Source of the DNA: DAOTZS01 sp034434335
GTDB lineage: Bacteria > Chloroflexota > Anaerolineae > CG2-30-64-16
Reading direction: 5' to 3'
DNA length: 13,961 bases
Assembly (NCBI GenBank): GCA_034434335.1
Contig: DAOTZS010000009.1
Location: 1 to 13,961 of the forward strand
Shown here: positions 6,920 through 13,961 of the stretch, one piece after another
Layout of the letters: each line of letters opens with the position of its first letter
Numbering within the stretch: position 1 is the first letter of the stretch
Position numbers and translations under genes: made by a program
Notes under the pieces: generated by a model
What the model saw: the letters and a program-made list of their open reading frames with translations, nothing else
Database searches by the model: none
What the model was told of the DNA's origin: nothing

Positions 6920-8674
6920 ATGGAAGCTGGATTGAGGCGAGCCCATTCGGCTTCGCATGTGACGTTAGCTGATTGGCTGACAGTCGAGCGTGCAGGGTAC
7001 GGCCTGGCCACGGTGGTGGGGCTGGCTGTACGGCTGATTGGGCTGTCCTGGCAGCCGTTGGGCCCGGCGGAGGCGGCCCAGGCGCTGCCAGCCTGGGCCG
7101 CCGCGAATGGCCAGCCAGCCGACCTGACCGGGGTGAGCCCGCTGTTGTACAGCCTGCAACGTCTGGTGTTTACACCGTTTGGCGCCAGCGACGCCCTGGC
7201 CCGCTGGTGGCCGGCGCTGCTGGGCGGGCTGAGTCCTCTGCTTTTCTATCCTTTGCGGCACCGCCTTGGCCGCGGCGCGGCGTTGATGGCGGCTTTCCTG
7301 TGGGCTGTGTCGCCTCTGGCGGTCTTCACCAGCCGGCTGGGGTTGGGTTACGGCCTGGTTGCGACGCTGGCCCTGGCGCTGCTGGTTGCCTTTGCAGGGG
7401 GCTCAGAGAAGATCAGGGAACGCCGCCCGGTGTGGTTGGCAATCTGCCTGGGATTGCTGGTGGCCGCCGGGTCGGGTGCAGATACTGTTCTGCTGGTAGG
7501 GCTGGCAGCAGCCTGGTTTTGGCGGGCCGATCTTTCGGCTTTTTGGCAGAGCGTTAGGGCATCTCGTCGGCAAGCCTTGGTTGGGGGGCTGCTGGCCTTG
7601 GTCTTGGGGTCCACTTTCTTTCTGCTCACACCCGAAGGGCTGGCTGCGGCGATCGATCTGCTGGGGAGCTGGGTGAGCTGCGTGCTACCTGGCCCGGGAG
7701 ACTACACACCGTGGGAAATCTTACGCCGGCTGTTGCTCAGCGAACCGTTGCTGGTGGGCTTTGGCCTGGCCGGCCTGGGGATGGCATGGCGTCGGCGGGA
7801 TCGCTTCGCCCTTTTTCTTGGCAGCGCGGCCGGGCTGGCCTTGCTCGTCTCGCTGGTAGGCCGCGGCCGGCATCCGGCCGACCTGAGCCTGGTGGTCCTG
7901 CCGCTGGCCATGCTGGCAGGACAGGCCGTGGCAGGGACGTTGCGAGGTGTCTGGTCCTGGCGTCGTGAAGTTGATCCTTGGCTGCTGGTGGGCCTTACCC
8001 TGGCGCTGTTGATGTCTGCCGGGATTTGCCTGCCCAGCGCTTCTACTCCGATGAACAACCCCTCGTGGCGCCAGCTCTACACCGCGGTAGGGGTGGCCAC
8101 AGTAACCCTTGCTGTTCTGCTGTGGTTGGCCTACGGTTACTGGGGAAGCTGGCAAACTGTGGCCCGCGCGCTCCCTGTGGTGCCGCTGGTAGTGGGAGGG
8201 CTCTGGTGTGGCAGCCAGCTCAGCGCGCTGAACTACGATCGGGGTGCATGGCGGCAGCCTGCGGCCCTGACCCAGGTGCCCGCTTCGGGCCTGGGTGATT
8301 TGTTGGCCGAGTTGCGAAACCTGTCGGCGCTTCATGGTGGTGGTGCGCGTGAAGCGCGCCTGGATCTGGTGTTACCGGTGGGTTCGGCAAAAGCTCTGGC
8401 ACCCACCTTACGTTGGCATTTGCGCGACTTCGTGGCCTTGCGCGTCCTTTCGGCCGTGCCTCCGGAACCTGCTCCTCTGGTAATCACACCAGCCGATAAG
8501 CAGCTATCTCCCGCTGGCAATTACACTGGGGCGGAATTCACCGTGTTGCAGAGTTGGCGGCCGGAAAGCCTCCTCGGTTTCGATGCCTGGCTGCGTTGGG
8601 TCCTTTATCGCGAGGCAAAGACGCCGGCCGAGGAGTGGAAGGTAGTGCTGTGGGTGGATCGCTCAGCCCAGTGA
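6920..8674 (+). CDS. GT39-like (GT-C fold) polytopic membrane protein
   Basis: The product is 584 residues and strongly hydrophobic, with many membrane segments and a soluble C-terminal part from about residue 425. I choose the ATG at 6920 because GGAGG (6911-6915) lies 4 bases before it. An in-frame ATG at 6884 would add 12 residues and overlap the upstream gene, but lacks a clear ribosome site. The segment after the first membrane helix (LGPAEAAQALPAWAAANGQP) is followed by SPLLYSLQ, FGASDALARWWPALLG and WAVSPLAVFTSRLGLGYGL. This follows the order of family 39/PMT_2 glycosyltransferases. The Asp-Glu pair expected in the first loop is Ala-Glu (A50-E51). The second acidic site after the SR motif is absent (SRLGLGY, 138-144). 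It may therefore be a non-canonical or inactive relative. Co-transcription with both neighbours is likely: 22 bases from the upstream stop and 31 to the next start. Confidence 0.82.
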   Translation: MEAGLRRAHSASHVTLADWLTVERAGYGLATVVGLAVRLIGLSWQPLGPAEAAQALPAWAAANGQPADLTGVSPLLYSLQRLVFTPFGASDALARWWPALLGGLSPLLFYPLRHRLGRGAALMAAFLWAVSPLAVFTSRLGLGYGLVATLALALLVAFAGGSEKIRERRPVWLAICLGLLVAAGSGADTVLLVGLAAAWFWRADLSAFWQSVRASRRQALVGGLLALVLGSTFFLLTPEGLAAAIDLLGSWVSCVLPGPGDYTPWEILRRLLLSEPLLVGFGLAGLGMAWRRRDRFALFLGSAAGLALLVSLVGRGRHPADLSLVVLPLAMLAGQAVAGTLRGVWSWRREVDPWLLVGLTLALLMSAGICLPSASTPMNNPSWRQLYTAVGVATVTLAVLLWLAYGYWGSWQTVARALPVVPLVVGGLWCGSQLSALNYDRGAWRQPAALTQVPASGLGDLLAELRNLSALHGGGAREARLDLVLPVGSAKALAPTLRWHLRDFVALRVLSAVPPEPAPLVITPADKQLSPAGNYTGAEFTVLQSWRPESLLGFDAWLRWVLYREAKTPAEEWKVVLWVDRSAQ

Positions 8675-8705
8675 ATCTATCCATTCTTCCATAGGAGCAT
8701 CGCTA

Positions 8706-11700
8706 ATGGAGAATACCGAAGCCAAGAAGCCTGGGATGCTCGACCGGGCGGTAATTACGCTGATGCGATGGGATGCTGAGAAATGGGCCTGGGGCCTTCT
8801 TTTGATCGCTGCCCTCCTTAGCCGCACCATCGGCCTGGGGGCGCGGGCGATGAGCCATGATGAGAGCCTGCATACTGTCTATTCGTTTCAGCTTTACGAT
8901 GGCCGCGGCTATCAACACCAGCCCATGATGCATGGACCGCTCAAGTTCATCCTGAACCCGCTGATGTACTTCCTCTTCGGTGTCAACGATTGGAGCGCGC
9001 GCGTACTGGTGGCGCTTTTTGGGGTGGCGATGGTCTGGCTGGTGTGGCTGATGCGGCCCTGGCTGGGCAGGACAGGTGCATTCCTGGCCGCGCTGATGTA
9101 CACCATCTCGCCGGCGCTACTGTACTACAGCCGTTACATCCGTGACGAGGTGATGCTGAGCGCGCTGTTGGTGTTGCTGGTCATCGCTATGTTCCGCTAC
9201 CTGGAGACGCGCAGCCAGAAGTGGCTGGTGGGGGTGGCGTTGGCCCTGGCGTTCGCGCTGCTGACGATGGAGGCATCGTTTATCTACGGAGCGCTATTCG
9301 GTATCTTCCTGGTCCTGGTGCTGGCTGTCCAGTTGTGGAAGGCTCGCTGGCCCGAGGAAGAGCGCCGCTCCCTCTTCCGCCTGGCTTGTGGGGTGGCGCT
9401 GCCGGCCCTCGCCCTGGGCCTGCTGTTTCTGATCTCGAAGCAGCGGGTGGCCGGGATGTTGCTTTTGGGGATCGGAGGGGTGGCGCTGGTTGTGGCTGCT
9501 GCCTGGGCCGCGCTGAGCTGGCGCCTGAAGCTGCACCAGTTTCCCGTCCTGGACCTGATCTTTCTGCTCGGCACCCTCGTGCTGCCCTTTACGGCCGCCA
9601 TTGTGCTCAAGCTTGTGGGCTGGCAGATCAGCCAGTTTAGCAATCCCGGCCAGATCACCCTGGCTCTGGTCTGGCAGGGTGTGCTGGTGCTGGTGATCCT
9701 GTTCGTGATCAGTGTGTTGCTGGGTTGGTTCTGGCTGGGCAACCGCTGGCTGGTGGCCGCCGGCCTCTTCTGGGCCGTCGAACTGCTCTTCTTCACCACC
9801 TTTTTCACCAATGGCCAGGGGGTCGGCACAGGGTTGATCGGCTCCCTGGGCTATTGGATTGAACAGCATGCGGTGGCGCGTGGGGGCCAGCCCTGGTATT
9901 ACTTCTGGCTGTTGGTGCCCCTCTACGAATTCCTGCCCCTGCTGCTCAGCATCGGTGGAGGGGTGGCATGGGTGGTATCTTTGGCACGCAAGCAGGCAGC
10001 GGAGCGTGAGCTAGTAGTGCGTCGGCAGGAGAGGCGTCGGGTTGCCGAGACCTCTTCTGCTTCGTCAGGTGCGTCATCGGCCGCTGAGGCTTCTTCTGGT
10101 GTGCAGGGGCTGTTCGAGGCCTTCCTGGTGTACTGGCCCCTGGCGACGTGGGCGGTATTCACCTATGTGGGCGAGAAAATGGCCTGGCACACCACCTACT
10201 TCGCCATGGCCATGGTGCCCTTGGGGGCCTGGTGGCTGGGCCGGGTAGTGGACGGGATCAACTGGCAGGAGGGCCGGCGCAAGGGCATCTTCTGGTTGAT
10301 GGGCATGGTGCCGCTGTTGTTGGTGGCGCTTAAGGGGCTCCTTCCTACTTCCACGCGCCGGCCGTTTGCCGATGTCTCTGTGGAAGGGTTAAGTAGCTCG
10401 GCACAGTGGTTGCTGGCGCTGATTGCCACGTTGGTGCTGGTTTATTTCATGTATGACCGGGTGGTAGCCCTGGGCCGTGATCAGACCCTGCGCGCGGTGA
10501 CGGTTAGCCTGGCGGGCATCCTGGCCGTGTTCACCATGGGGGTGGCTTTCCGGTTCGCGTACATCAACTACGACTATGCCATTGAGCCTATGGTCTATGC
10601 CCATGCCACCCCAGACATCAAGCTGGCCATGAGCCAGATCGAGGAGATCTCGCGCAAGACGGTGGGAGATCATGCCCTGCGGGTGGCCTACGACGATGAC
10701 GCTACCTGGCCTCTGGAGTGGTACCTGCGCGATTACCCCAACAAGGTTTACTACGGTGCCAGCCCCAGCCGTGACGCGATGGACTCGCCCGTGGTGATCG
10801 CCGGCGACAAGAACCTGGGCAAGGTGCGGCCTTATCTGGGGAACCGCTACTATGAATTCAACTACCGTCTGATCTGGTGGCCCAGGGAGACGTACAAGGA
10901 GCTGACCTGGGAGCGCCTGTGGGCCGGTATTCGTGACCCGCAACAACGGGGCCAGTTTTGGGATATCGTTATTCATCGCCGCTACACTACCCCTACCGCC
11001 CAGTGGGATCCCGTTCATCGCTTTTCGCTGTTTGTGCGCAAGGATATCGCGGCCCAGGTATGGGACTGGGGCGTGCCTCCAGGGGCGGTGGCTGTGGGTG
11101 AGGAGCAACCCAGCCCTTATGAGGGGAAGCGGCGGGAGCTGACCGCGCTGCAGCAAATCGGCATCACCGGCGTGCCTGGGACTGCGCCGGGACAGTTCAA
11201 CTTCCCGCGCGCGGTGGCGGTGGACCAGGCGGGCCGCATCTATGTGGCCGATACCGGGAACCATCGCGTGCAGATCTTCAACCCTGATGGTTCGTTCTTG
11301 CGGCAGTGGGGCAGCTTGTGTAAGATGGATACTGGCGAGGGATGCCTGGGGGATGGCCGTGGGCAGTTCAACGAGCCGTGGGGGATCGCGGCCGACAAGG
11401 ATGGTAATGTCTACGTGTCAGATACCTGGAACCACCGCATCCAGAAGTTCGATGCGCAGGGCAACTTCGTCACCATGTGGGGCCGTTTCGAGTCCACTGG
11501 CGGTGAGTTGGGGACCCCGGGTGTCTTCTATGGGCCGCGTTCCCTCGCCATCGGCCAGGATGGCAACCTGTACGTCATGGATACCGGCAACAAGCGTATC
11601 CAGGTCTTCACCCCCGATGGTAAGTTTGTGGCCCAGTATGGCGGTGGTGGCCTGCTGGAGGGACGCTTTGACGAGCCAGTGGGCCTGGGGCAGGACGCAG

Positions 11701-12050
11701 CCGGCAACTGGTATGTGGCCGATACATGGAATCGTCGGGTGCAGAAGTTCGACTCGCACTTCGTCTATCTGGCCCAGTGGCCGATTGACGGCTGGCCCAG
11801 CCAGTCAGTGGTCAACAAGCCGGGGTTGGCTGTGGACCCCGCACGCCAAATCGTTTATGTCGTAGATCCTGAGAACTATCGTGTCCTGGCATTCAATACT
11901 GAGGGCAACTTCCTGGCCACTTTCGGGTTATATGGCAATGATGCGCAGTCCTTTACCCTGCCCACCGGGATCGCGGTGGGGCCGGATGGGCGGGTCTACG
12001 TGGCCGATGGCGATGCCCACCGTATAATGATCTTTCCACCGTTGCAATAG
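8706..12050 (+). CDS. TIGR03663/Agl23-type GT39 glycosyltransferase fused to a six-repeat NHL beta-propeller
   Basis: This 1,114-residue protein starts at an ATG with AGGAG (8693-8697) 8 bases upstream. The N-terminal ~630 residues hold about a dozen membrane segments with GT-C marks: SHDESLH (50-56), the HGP of MMHGPLKF (76-78), YSRYIRDEVM (141-150) and GEKMAWHT (489-496). The acidic pairs D52-E53 and D147-E148 are both intact, as expected for a dolichyl/polyprenyl-phosphate-sugar-dependent transferase. A Ser/Ala-rich hydrophilic stretch interrupts the membrane part near residues 430-465. A soluble domain follows. From about residue 829 to the end come six NHL repeats of the type FPRAVAVDQAGRIYVADTGN + HRVQIF, likely a closed propeller. 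Members of TIGR03663 usually occur in the same genomes as, and often beside, YYY proteins, as here. The name Agl23 comes from archaeal N-glycosylation. The true acceptor is unknown. Confidence 0.88.
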   Translation: MENTEAKKPGMLDRAVITLMRWDAEKWAWGLLLIAALLSRTIGLGARAMSHDESLHTVYSFQLYDGRGYQHQPMMHGPLKFILNPLMYFLFGVNDWSARVLVALFGVAMVWLVWLMRPWLGRTGAFLAALMYTISPALLYYSRYIRDEVMLSALLVLLVIAMFRYLETRSQKWLVGVALALAFALLTMEASFIYGALFGIFLVLVLAVQLWKARWPEEERRSLFRLACGVALPALALGLLFLISKQRVAGMLLLGIGGVALVVAAAWAALSWRLKLHQFPVLDLIFLLGTLVLPFTAAIVLKLVGWQISQFSNPGQITLALVWQGVLVLVILFVISVLLGWFWLGNRWLVAAGLFWAVELLFFTTFFTNGQGVGTGLIGSLGYWIEQHAVARGGQPWYYFWLLVPLYEFLPLLLSIGGGVAWVVSLARKQAAERELVVRRQERRRVAETSSASSGASSAAEASSGVQGLFEAFLVYWPLATWAVFTYVGEKMAWHTTYFAMAMVPLGAWWLGRVVDGINWQEGRRKGIFWLMGMVPLLLVALKGLLPTSTRRPFADVSVEGLSSSAQWLLALIATLVLVYFMYDRVVALGRDQTLRAVTVSLAGILAVFTMGVAFRFAYINYDYAIEPMVYAHATPDIKLAMSQIEEISRKTVGDHALRVAYDDDATWPLEWYLRDYPNKVYYGASPSRDAMDSPVVIAGDKNLGKVRPYLGNRYYEFNYRLIWWPRETYKELTWERLWAGIRDPQQRGQFWDIVIHRRYTTPTAQWDPVHRFSLFVRKDIAAQVWDWGVPPGAVAVGEEQPSPYEGKRRELTALQQIGITGVPGTAPGQFNFPRAVAVDQAGRIYVADTGNHRVQIFNPDGSFLRQWGSLCKMDTGEGCLGDGRGQFNEPWGIAADKDGNVYVSDTWNHRIQKFDAQGNFVTMWGRFESTGGELGTPGVFYGPRSLAIGQDGNLYVMDTGNKRIQVFTPDGKFVAQYGGGGLLEGRFDEPVGLGQDAAGNWYVADTWNRRVQKFDSHFVYLAQWPIDGWPSQSVVNKPGLAVDPARQIVYVVDPENYRVLAFNTEGNFLATFGLYGNDAQSFTLPTGIAVGPDGRVYVADGDAHRIMIFPPLQ

Positions 12051-12065
12051 GTGTCATTCCAGCTC

Positions 12066-12143
12066 GGGGAGAGGCGCGCGAGGCGTGTCCCTCTTACGCT
12101 GGGGGTTACGTAGCAAGGTCCCAACCGATCTGCGCTTCTCCCC
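12066..12143. repeat. Imperfect inverted repeat, possible decayed hairpin element
   Basis: GGGGAGAGGCGC (12066-12077) is matched by GCGCTTCTCCCC (12132-12143), 11 of 12 bases complementary, 54 bases apart. The interior shows no coding potential. It could be a weak terminator region for the operon or a degraded repeat unit; chance is possible in GC-rich DNA. The rest of 12051-12234 holds nothing I can identify. Confidence 0.3.
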
Positions 12144-12234
12144 ACCTCCCACGCTGTGGCGCCAGGCTGACTGTGCGCTCCTGACAACGCTGTCTTTCCC
12201 CGAAGATGCCGTGAAATCACCAGTGTCCAACTTT

Positions 12235-12290
12235 GTAGTAGCGACTTTGGTCGCTTTCAGCGCGTCCCGAGCGACCAAAGTCGTCGCTAC
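12235..12290. repeat. Hairpin repeat in the intergenic region before citrate synthase
   Basis: The left arm (12235-12255) and right arm (12270-12290) are each 21 bases. The inner 14 pairs (CGACTTTGGTCGCT against its complement) and the outer GTAG/CTAC are perfect; three pairs between them do not match. The loop is 14 bases. No U-run follows, so a classical rho-independent terminator is unlikely. Palindromes built on GTAGCGACTTT.GTCGCT are, as I recall, dispersed in Chloroflexota genomes, which would make this an interspersed element. It lies about 70 bases before the citrate synthase start. Confidence 0.7.
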
Positions 12291-12358
12291 GAGTCAAACC
12301 GCGAGTGTCCAGGACAGAGAAGCGGAGGGCCATACACTTTGCAAGTAAGGAGGAGCCG

Positions 12359-13507
12359 ATGAGTACAGATACAACGCAAGAGAAAGTAGTAGTCAGAGGG
12401 CTGGAGGGTGTTATTGCCGCAGAGACCAGCATTTCCTACGTTGATGGTGTTCACGGTCGGCTGTATTACCAGGGTTATGACATTCACGACCTCGCAGAGC
12501 AGACGAGCTTTTCGGAGGTGGTGTTCTTGCTCTGGAACGGTCGCTTGCCCACCCGTGCCGAGCGTGATCGTTTCAGCTCGGAGATCGTGGCCGACATGCG
12601 GCTGCCCAGCCAGGTGGTGGAGATGCTCAGGCTTACCCCACCGCACAGTCACCCCATGGCTGTGCTGCGGACTGCAGTGAGCATGCTGGCCAACTTTGAC
12701 CCCGATGTGGAAGATATCTCACCGGAAGCGAACCGGCGCAAGGGGAGGCGGCTGTTGGCGCAGATCCCCACCATCATCGCTGACCTGCACCGGATCAGGC
12801 AAGGCTTGCCACTGATCTCGCCGGATCCGGATTATGGAGTGTCGTCGAACTTCATCTATATGCTGCGGGGCACTCCGCCCACCGAGCTGGAGCGCAAAGC
12901 AATGCGGGTTCTCATGGTTCTGCACGCCGATCACGGGCTGGCGGCCAGCACCTTTGCAGCGCGGGTGATCGCCAGCACCCTGGGAGATATGCATTCGGCG
13001 GTTGTGGGGGCCATTGGTGCGCTCAAGGGACCACTCCATGGCGGTGCCAACCAGCGGGTTATGGAGATGGTGCTTAATATCTCCGGAGTGGATATGGTGA
13101 AGGAGTATATCGAGGGGATGTTGGAGAACCGGCAGCGCATCATGGGGTTTGGGCATCGGGTGTACCGCACGGAGGACCCGCGCACAACGCATTTGCGCAA
13201 GTATTCCGAGATGCTGTGTGAGGCAAATGGGAAGCGCCACCTGTACGAGATTCAGCGGCGCATCGAGCAAACGGTGCTGGAAGCCAAGGGGATCTATCCT
13301 AACGTGGATTTCTACTCGGCGACGGTCCAGTACGCGCTGGGCATCCCGCCCGAATATTACACATGTGTCTTCACCGCTTCGCGGGTGGCCGGCTGGATTG
13401 CCCACATCATGGAACAGTACGCCGACAACCGTCTGATCCGTCCCACCTCCAAGTACATTGGCGAGCTGGGGCTGCCGTTTGTGCCAATAGATCAACGGCA
13501 GGCATAA
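12359..13507 (+). CDS. Citrate synthase (type I, short homodimeric form)
   Basis: It condenses oxaloacetate with acetyl-CoA to give citrate, the entry step of the TCA cycle, in the cytoplasm. The product is 382 residues, normal for the short bacterial form. The ATG at 12359 is chosen because a strong AAGGAGG (12347-12353) sits 5 bases before it. An in-frame GTG at 12305 would add 18 residues and has no ribosome site. The family's catalytic triad is present: H227 in PLHGGANQRVM, H266 in GFGHRVYR and D317 in NVDFYSATV. Substrate-binding arginines are also visible in HRVYR, ASRVAGW and RLIRP. The family's usual DHELNAST motif reads DHGLAAST here. Relatives include 2-methylcitrate synthases, which cannot be separated by these motifs. 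With no prp genes visible, citrate synthase is the better call. It looks monocistronic, ending at a stem-loop. Confidence 0.95.
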   Translation: MSTDTTQEKVVVRGLEGVIAAETSISYVDGVHGRLYYQGYDIHDLAEQTSFSEVVFLLWNGRLPTRAERDRFSSEIVADMRLPSQVVEMLRLTPPHSHPMAVLRTAVSMLANFDPDVEDISPEANRRKGRRLLAQIPTIIADLHRIRQGLPLISPDPDYGVSSNFIYMLRGTPPTELERKAMRVLMVLHADHGLAASTFAARVIASTLGDMHSAVVGAIGALKGPLHGGANQRVMEMVLNISGVDMVKEYIEGMLENRQRIMGFGHRVYRTEDPRTTHLRKYSEMLCEANGKRHLYEIQRRIEQTVLEAKGIYPNVDFYSATVQYALGIPPEYYTCVFTASRVAGWIAHIMEQYADNRLIRPTSKYIGELGLPFVPIDQRQA

Positions 13508-13515
13508 GGAGACCT

Positions 13516-13550
13516 CAGATGCCCGGCACAGTAACAGTGCCGGGCATCTG
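13516..13550 (+). terminator. Stem-loop after citrate synthase, probable transcription terminator
   Basis: Fourteen perfectly complementary bases (CAGATGCCCGGCAC, 13516-13529, with 13537-13550) enclose a 7-base loop, starting 8 bases after the stop codon. Only AATTT follows, so the U-tract is poor. Placement and stem strength favour a terminator or a 3'-end-protecting hairpin. Its symmetry means it could work on either strand. Confidence 0.6.
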
Positions 13551-13574
13551 AATTTCCAGGGCATGCCACGCGGG

Positions 13575-13583
13575 TGGTATAAT
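13575..13583 (+). promoter_or_regulatory. Extended -10 promoter before the dcd leader
   Basis: TGGTATAAT contains a perfect TATAAT (13578-13583) with the TG of an extended -10 one base upstream. Only a weak -35 (TTCCAG, 13554-13559, 18-base spacing) is seen, as is common for extended -10 promoters. Transcription would start near 13590, a few bases before the first stem of the structured region. Confidence 0.6.
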
Positions 13584-13594
13584 CAGGGTATAAC

Positions 13595-13748
13595 TATTCA
13601 GGCGGTGACTGGAAGTCACCCTTTTTGGGCCTGTGGCCGGAGGTCGGCCTTCGCCGACCTCTCTGGTGATGTACACATGAGGGGTGTCGGCGGAAGCCGA
13701 CACCCGGCACGAAGTGCCCAGGAGGGGCGATTTCAATCGGCCTGAATA
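13595..13748 (+). ncRNA. Candidate structured RNA: closed multi-branch fold in the dcd 5' region
   Basis: The ends pair perfectly over 9 bases (13595-13603 with 13740-13748), closing a 154-base unit. Inside, in order, are a 7 bp hairpin with GGA loop (13604-13620), a 9 bp hairpin with CTTC loop (13640-13661), a 10 bp hairpin with GGAA loop (13682-13705), a 5 bp hairpin with GAA loop (13706-13718) and a 4 bp hairpin with TTCA loop (13728-13739). Several stems abut with no spacer, which favours stacking, and one loop is a GNRA tetraloop. A strong -10 lies just upstream and the dcd ribosome site 20 bases downstream. I do not recognise the conserved cores of common riboswitches, 6S, SRP, tmRNA or RNase P RNA. 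It could be a cis-regulator of dcd, an independent small RNA, an IscB-type omega/HEARO RNA without its protein, or a palindromic mobile repeat. Confidence 0.5.
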
Positions 13749-13767
13749 AGCAGGGCATACCCGGTGC

Positions 13768-13773
13768 GGAGGG
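13768..13773 (+). promoter_or_regulatory. Shine-Dalgarno site of dcd
   Basis: GGAGGG lies 8 bases before the ATG at 13782, fixing the dcd start, and 20 bases after the end of the structured leader. Confidence 0.7.
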
Positions 13774-13781
13774 AGCAGCTC

Positions 13782-13961
13782 ATGGGGCTAAAGCCAGATC
13801 ATTGGATCCGCCAGATGGCCCTGGCGCACCGCATGATTGAACCGTTTGTGGAAAGCCAGGTAAGGGACGGTACCATCTCCTATGGCCTTTCGTCCTATGG
13901 TTACGACATCCGGGTGGCTGATGAGTTCAAGGTCTTCACCCCTGGGCTGGGGGACCTGACA
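13782..13961 (+). CDS. dcd: dCTP deaminase, N-terminal 60 codons, truncated by window edge
   Basis: Dcd deaminates dCTP to dUTP (or, in bifunctional forms, on to dUMP), feeding thymidylate synthesis in the cytoplasm. The frame opens at ATG 13782 and is still open at the last base. It reads MGLKPDHWIRQMALAHRMIE, then PFVESQVRDG, then TISYGLSSYGYDIRVADEF. The segment SYGLSSYGYDIRVADEFKVF is the hallmark N-terminal region of dCTP deaminases, including the SSYGYD motif. The catalytic glutamate region lies beyond the window, so mono- and bifunctional forms cannot be separated. It has its own upstream promoter candidate and is separated from citrate synthase by a stem-loop. Confidence 0.93.
   Translation, partial: MGLKPDHWIRQMALAHRMIEPFVESQVRDGTISYGLSSYGYDIRVADEFKVFTPGLGDLT

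Noticed and set aside
11178..12050. CRISPR-like or tandem DNA repeats in the 3' part of the Agl23-type gene
   Set aside because: The periodicity is from protein NHL repeats with diverged DNA, continuous with the reading frame.
12235..12290. Rho-independent terminator for the operon ending at 12050
   Set aside because: It lies about 185 bases after the stop, has a 14-base loop and lacks a U-run.
12305..12358. GTG at 12305 as the start of citrate synthase
   Set aside because: The 18 extra residues are charged and unlike the family, and AAGGAGG sits 5 bases before the ATG at 12359.
13563..13745. Small 60-residue open frame across the structured dcd leader
   Set aside because: Its sequence follows the hairpin stems, there is no ribosome site, and the pairing explains the region better than coding does.
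13595..13748. Firm assignment of the structured region to the HEARO/omega RNA family
   Set aside because: Size and multi-stem shape are compatible, but no IscB-like protein is in the window and I cannot verify the conserved bases from memory.

Overview
The window is about 14 kb of GC-rich DNA with every recognisable gene on the + strand. Three things point to the bacterial phylum Chloroflexota (probably Anaerolineae or a relative): two Chlor_Arch_YYY (DUF2298) proteins, the TIGR03663/Agl23-type glycosyltransferase that usually travels with them, and a hairpin repeat of a kind I associate with such genomes. The assignment is an inference from gene content; no rRNA or other phylogenetic marker is present.

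Layout. (1) 1-3179: the 3' part of a very large membrane protein, entering from the left edge, made of the end of a GT-C glycosyltransferase-like region followed by a YYY domain. (2) 3180-4296: a 1.1 kb gap holding the wreck of a type II restriction-modification system. It contains a beta-class DNA methyltransferase pseudogene, interrupted exactly in its catalytic motif (SPPYN) by a 260 bp MITE-like element with 24 bp terminal inverted repeats and a TA target duplication, then a BglII-like endonuclease pseudogene overlapping it by ATGA. (3) 4297-12050: a tight three-gene operon of a stand-alone YYY protein, a GT39-like membrane protein, and an Agl23-type glycosyltransferase fused to a six-repeat NHL beta-propeller. 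(4) 12051-12358: an intergenic stretch with a hairpin repeat. (5) 12359-13507: citrate synthase with a strong Shine-Dalgarno and a 14 bp stem-loop after its stop. (6) 13551-13781: an extended -10 promoter and a strikingly structured, closed multi-branch RNA-like region. (7) 13782-13961: the 5' end of dcd (dCTP deaminase), running off the right edge.

How it fits together. The four large membrane proteins look like one polytopic, lipid-linked-sugar-dependent glycosylation system acting at the outer face of the membrane; its product is unknown. The restriction-modification relic sits between the two paralogous YYY genes and probably split what was once a continuous gene run. Citrate synthase and dcd are ordinary metabolic genes unconnected to the cluster.

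The items most worth a second look are the candidate structured RNA before dcd, the MITE-inactivated restriction-modification relic, and the uncharacterised YYY/Agl23-NHL system.
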